A stretch of 5,622 nt of DNA. Source: Candidatus Poseidoniales archaeon. GTDB lineage: Archaea; Thermoplasmatota; Poseidoniia; Poseidoniales; Poseidoniaceae. Below the pieces are notes generated by a model. It did no database searches. It was given only the letters and a program-made list of their open reading frames with translations, and was not told where the DNA came from. Numbering within the stretch: the first letter of the stretch is position 1; each line of letters opens with the position of its first letter. Both the position numbers and the translations under genes were made by a program. Shown one piece after another: positions 1 to 5,622 of the stretch. The DNA lies in NCBI GenBank assembly GCA_003602535.1, contig QQSA01000091.1:1-5622 (forward strand). The letters are read 5' to 3'.

Positions 1-3810
<3,810 letters not shown>

Positions 3811-3814
<4 letters not shown>

Positions 3815-5622
3815 CTGCGGTCCTCCAGTTCTAGGCGCATTGCCACTCCGAGACTCTTCATCTCATCCAGTAGCAACTTGAATGCATATGAGGTTTGTAC
3901 CTTGTAAACCTCAGCACCGTCACCGTGAATTGGTGACACATAAGTTCGTCTTTTCGGATCAAACCAAGCTACGTGCCCTGATTGAGCACATACGAATAGA
4001 TCGATACCATCAGACTCATCCAATAGACGGTCTTTGATGACCATGGAAGCACCATGAGCAATCAAACAATCACGTTCCATTTCTCCGAATCTTAAACCAC
4101 CTTGTCTAGCACGTCCTTCAGTAGGTTGTCGAGTAAGAATTTGTACACGACCACGGCTACGAGCGTGAATCTTTCCAGATACCATGTGGTGAAGTTTCTG
4201 ATAGTAAATACAACCAACGAAGATTTCTGCTGGATATGTTTCTCCAGTCTCTCCATTGATCATGACTTCTCTTCCTGAATGATTGTATCCATTTCGAACT
4301 AGACTGTCACGTAGACTTCCTTCCTTTTCTCCACGGAATGCAGTACCATCGATTCTACGACCTTCTAGAGAACCAACCTTACCGCCAATCATTTCCAAAA
4401 CGTGTGCTACTGTCATTCTTGATGGAATAGCATGCGGGTTGATGATTAGATCAGGAATCACTCCATCACGAGTGAATGGCATATCTTCTGCATCGACTAG
4501 ACGCCCGATAACTCCCTTCTGCCCGTGACGAGAAGCGAACTTGTCACCAATTTCAGGAACCTTGTGTGATCGAACCATACAACGTACTAAACGGCCAGAG
4601 TCTAGAGATTCTGTGACGTATACATTGTCAACCCATCCTTTCTCTCCATGTCGTACAGGCATTGATGATTCACGGCGTTCTTGAGCTTGTAAGAATGCTC
4701 CAGCACCAGTTTCCTCAAGGAAACGAGGAGGACTTGTTTTACCAACAAGTACATCGCCGCCTTCTAGATACTTTTCAGGATGAGGTAATCCATCTCCTTC
4801 CAAGTGATCATAGGAACCAACTGGCTTCAGCCCTTTTACTTCTTCAAGACCAGTTCCAGGTATTTCGATTTCTTCTACTTGTCCACCAGGGAAACGGCGG
4901 CGTTCTGCATTGTAAGTTCTATTGAAAGTTGAACGACCAAGTGCACGTTGTACACTTGAACGGTTCATAATTACAGCGTCCTGCATGTTGTAGCCATGCA
5001 AACTCATAACTGCTACAATGAAGTTCTGTCCACCAGGCCTACTATCGAACTTTGTAGTATCCATAGCCTGTGTGTGAGTGATAGAGCGTTGCGGATAGTG
5101 TAGGATGTGCAATCTAGTATCTGGGCGCAGACGGTAATTTGCACTTGGAAGTCCAAGAGATTGCTTTACCATTGCAGTTCCACCAGTAACACGTGGTGTG
5201 GAATTGTGTTCAGGGTAAGGTATCAGAGATGCACATACACCTAGAACCAATTGTGGGTCGATTTCACAGTGTGTGTGCTCGCTTGTATACAACAAATCTA
5301 CATCGAATACTGCATCTGCTTTCACACCATTTGGTAATGTAACATTTGCTTGTAGTTTAGCAGATTCTGCTCCAGGCTCTCCTAGATTCAACCAAGTAAT
5401 AGTTGAATGGCTAACCGGTCGCCCAGCATATTCATTTCCTTCAGGAACAACTTCAGGTAGAACGAATGGTCTTGGGGCGATGTAAAGATCTTCTTCTTCT
5501 TCAGCATCGATCCATTCGACAACACCTTCATTGACCAAGTCCTTGAAAGTCATGTCTCCAGATGCCACCATTTCTAGGTGCTTCTGAGTTAATCTTGGAG
5601 CACCATCGTACAGAATTAGTAC
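3811..5622 (-). CDS. rpoB: DNA-directed RNA polymerase subunit B (or B'), C-terminal part, 5' end outside window
   Basis: This is the second-largest catalytic subunit of archaeal RNA polymerase, homologous to bacterial beta and eukaryotic Rpb2. The frame is open to the window edge, giving 603 codons. The ATG at 5571 is internal, because the 17 codons before it read as typical subunit B sequence. Counting residues from the edge, the D-A-E-E-E-E motif is at 39-44, EHTHCEIDP at 115-123, the hybrid-binding stretch GYNMQDAVIMN at 210-220, GKTSPPRF at 294-301, and GDKFASRHGQKG at 359-370, whose two lysines (361 and 369) match the conserved active-centre lysines of Rpb2. INPHAIPSRMT is at 394-404 and RQPTEGR at 498-504. 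Two oddities are an extra segment at about 50-109 and a C-terminal zinc ribbon with only one of its four cysteines. The gene ends in a 4-nt overlap with rpoA1. Some euryarchaea split B into B'' and B'; this fragment cannot show which arrangement applies here. Confidence 0.97.
3822..3826 (-). promoter_or_regulatory. Shine-Dalgarno sequence of rpoA1
   Basis: GGAGG on the minus strand (3826 to 3822) sits seven bases before the rpoA1 ATG at 3814, inside the final codons of rpoB (Leu-Glu-Asp). The spacing is normal and it supports both the chosen start and leadered translation of the downstream cistron. Confidence 0.85.
3925..3990 (-). other. Degraded C-terminal zinc ribbon of subunit B
   Basis: The usual ribbon has C-X2-C and C-X2-C about 15 residues apart. 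Here (edge-counted residues) the first pair reads C545-A-Q-S548 and the second S563-P-I-H566. Flanking sequence is well conserved (RLLDESD before, SYAFKLLLDEM after), so the alignment is secure. H550 lies nearby. Both strands of the codons were checked in the sequence. Confidence 0.85.
5296..5475 (-). other. Insertion in subunit B before the EHTH motif
   Basis: About 60 residues (edge-counted 50-109) separate the E-E-E-E-D-L-Y-I-A end of the upstream motif from L-Y-T-S-E-H-T-H. In most archaeal subunits only about five to ten residues lie there. Yeast Rpb2 also has a longer loop at this point, so the site tolerates additions. The insert is proline- and glycine-rich with alternating polar/hydrophobic stretches, suggesting a small beta-rich module; no known domain was recognised. 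Confidence 0.65.

Overview
This window is a piece of a core transcription operon from an archaeon. Everything reads on the minus strand, in the order rpoB (3' part), rpoA1, rpoA2 (5' part). These encode the catalytic subunits B, A' and A'' of the archaeal RNA polymerase. The split of the largest subunit into A' and A'' is diagnostic of Archaea. Subunit B resembles euryarchaeal (haloarchaeal and Thermoplasmata) sequences as I remember them. The moderately AT-rich composition and the lineage-specific insertions suggest an uncultured marine euryarchaeon of the Marine Group II/Poseidoniales type. That placement is inference and was not tested by a search.

Layout, following transcription from high to low coordinates. 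The window opens inside rpoB (5622 to 3811), which ends in an ATGA overlap with rpoA1. rpoA1 (3814 to 620) is complete at 1064 codons. It ends in a TGATG overlap with rpoA2, which runs off the other edge of the window (620 to 1) inside the trigger loop. There is no non-coding stretch, so no promoter or terminator is visible. The two internal starts are served by Shine-Dalgarno sequences lying inside the upstream coding regions. The one before rpoA2 is an unusually long 11-nt match to the standard 16S rRNA 3' end. No convincing gene lies on the plus strand.

The three products assemble into one active centre. Subunit B supplies the hybrid-binding domain and wall. A' supplies the clamp, dock, NADFDGD metal site, pore, funnel and bridge helix. 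A'' supplies the trigger loop and the rest of the jaw and clamp. Catalytic motifs are intact and the reading frames are clean, so this is a working housekeeping enzyme.

The interest lies in periphery that departs from the usual archaeal pattern: (1) a roughly 140-residue insertion in the A' dock carrying two cysteine pairs; (2) a C-terminal zinc ribbon of subunit B reduced from four cysteines to C-S-S-H; (3) an altered first clamp zinc site in A'; (4) a roughly 60-residue insertion in B just before the EHTH motif; (5) an A'' N-terminal extension of about 110 residues with a helix-hairpin-helix-like segment and an arginine-rich linker; and (6) a bridge helix with substitutions at normally near-invariant positions. 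I see no separate novel system such as a defence locus, mobile element or CRISPR array.
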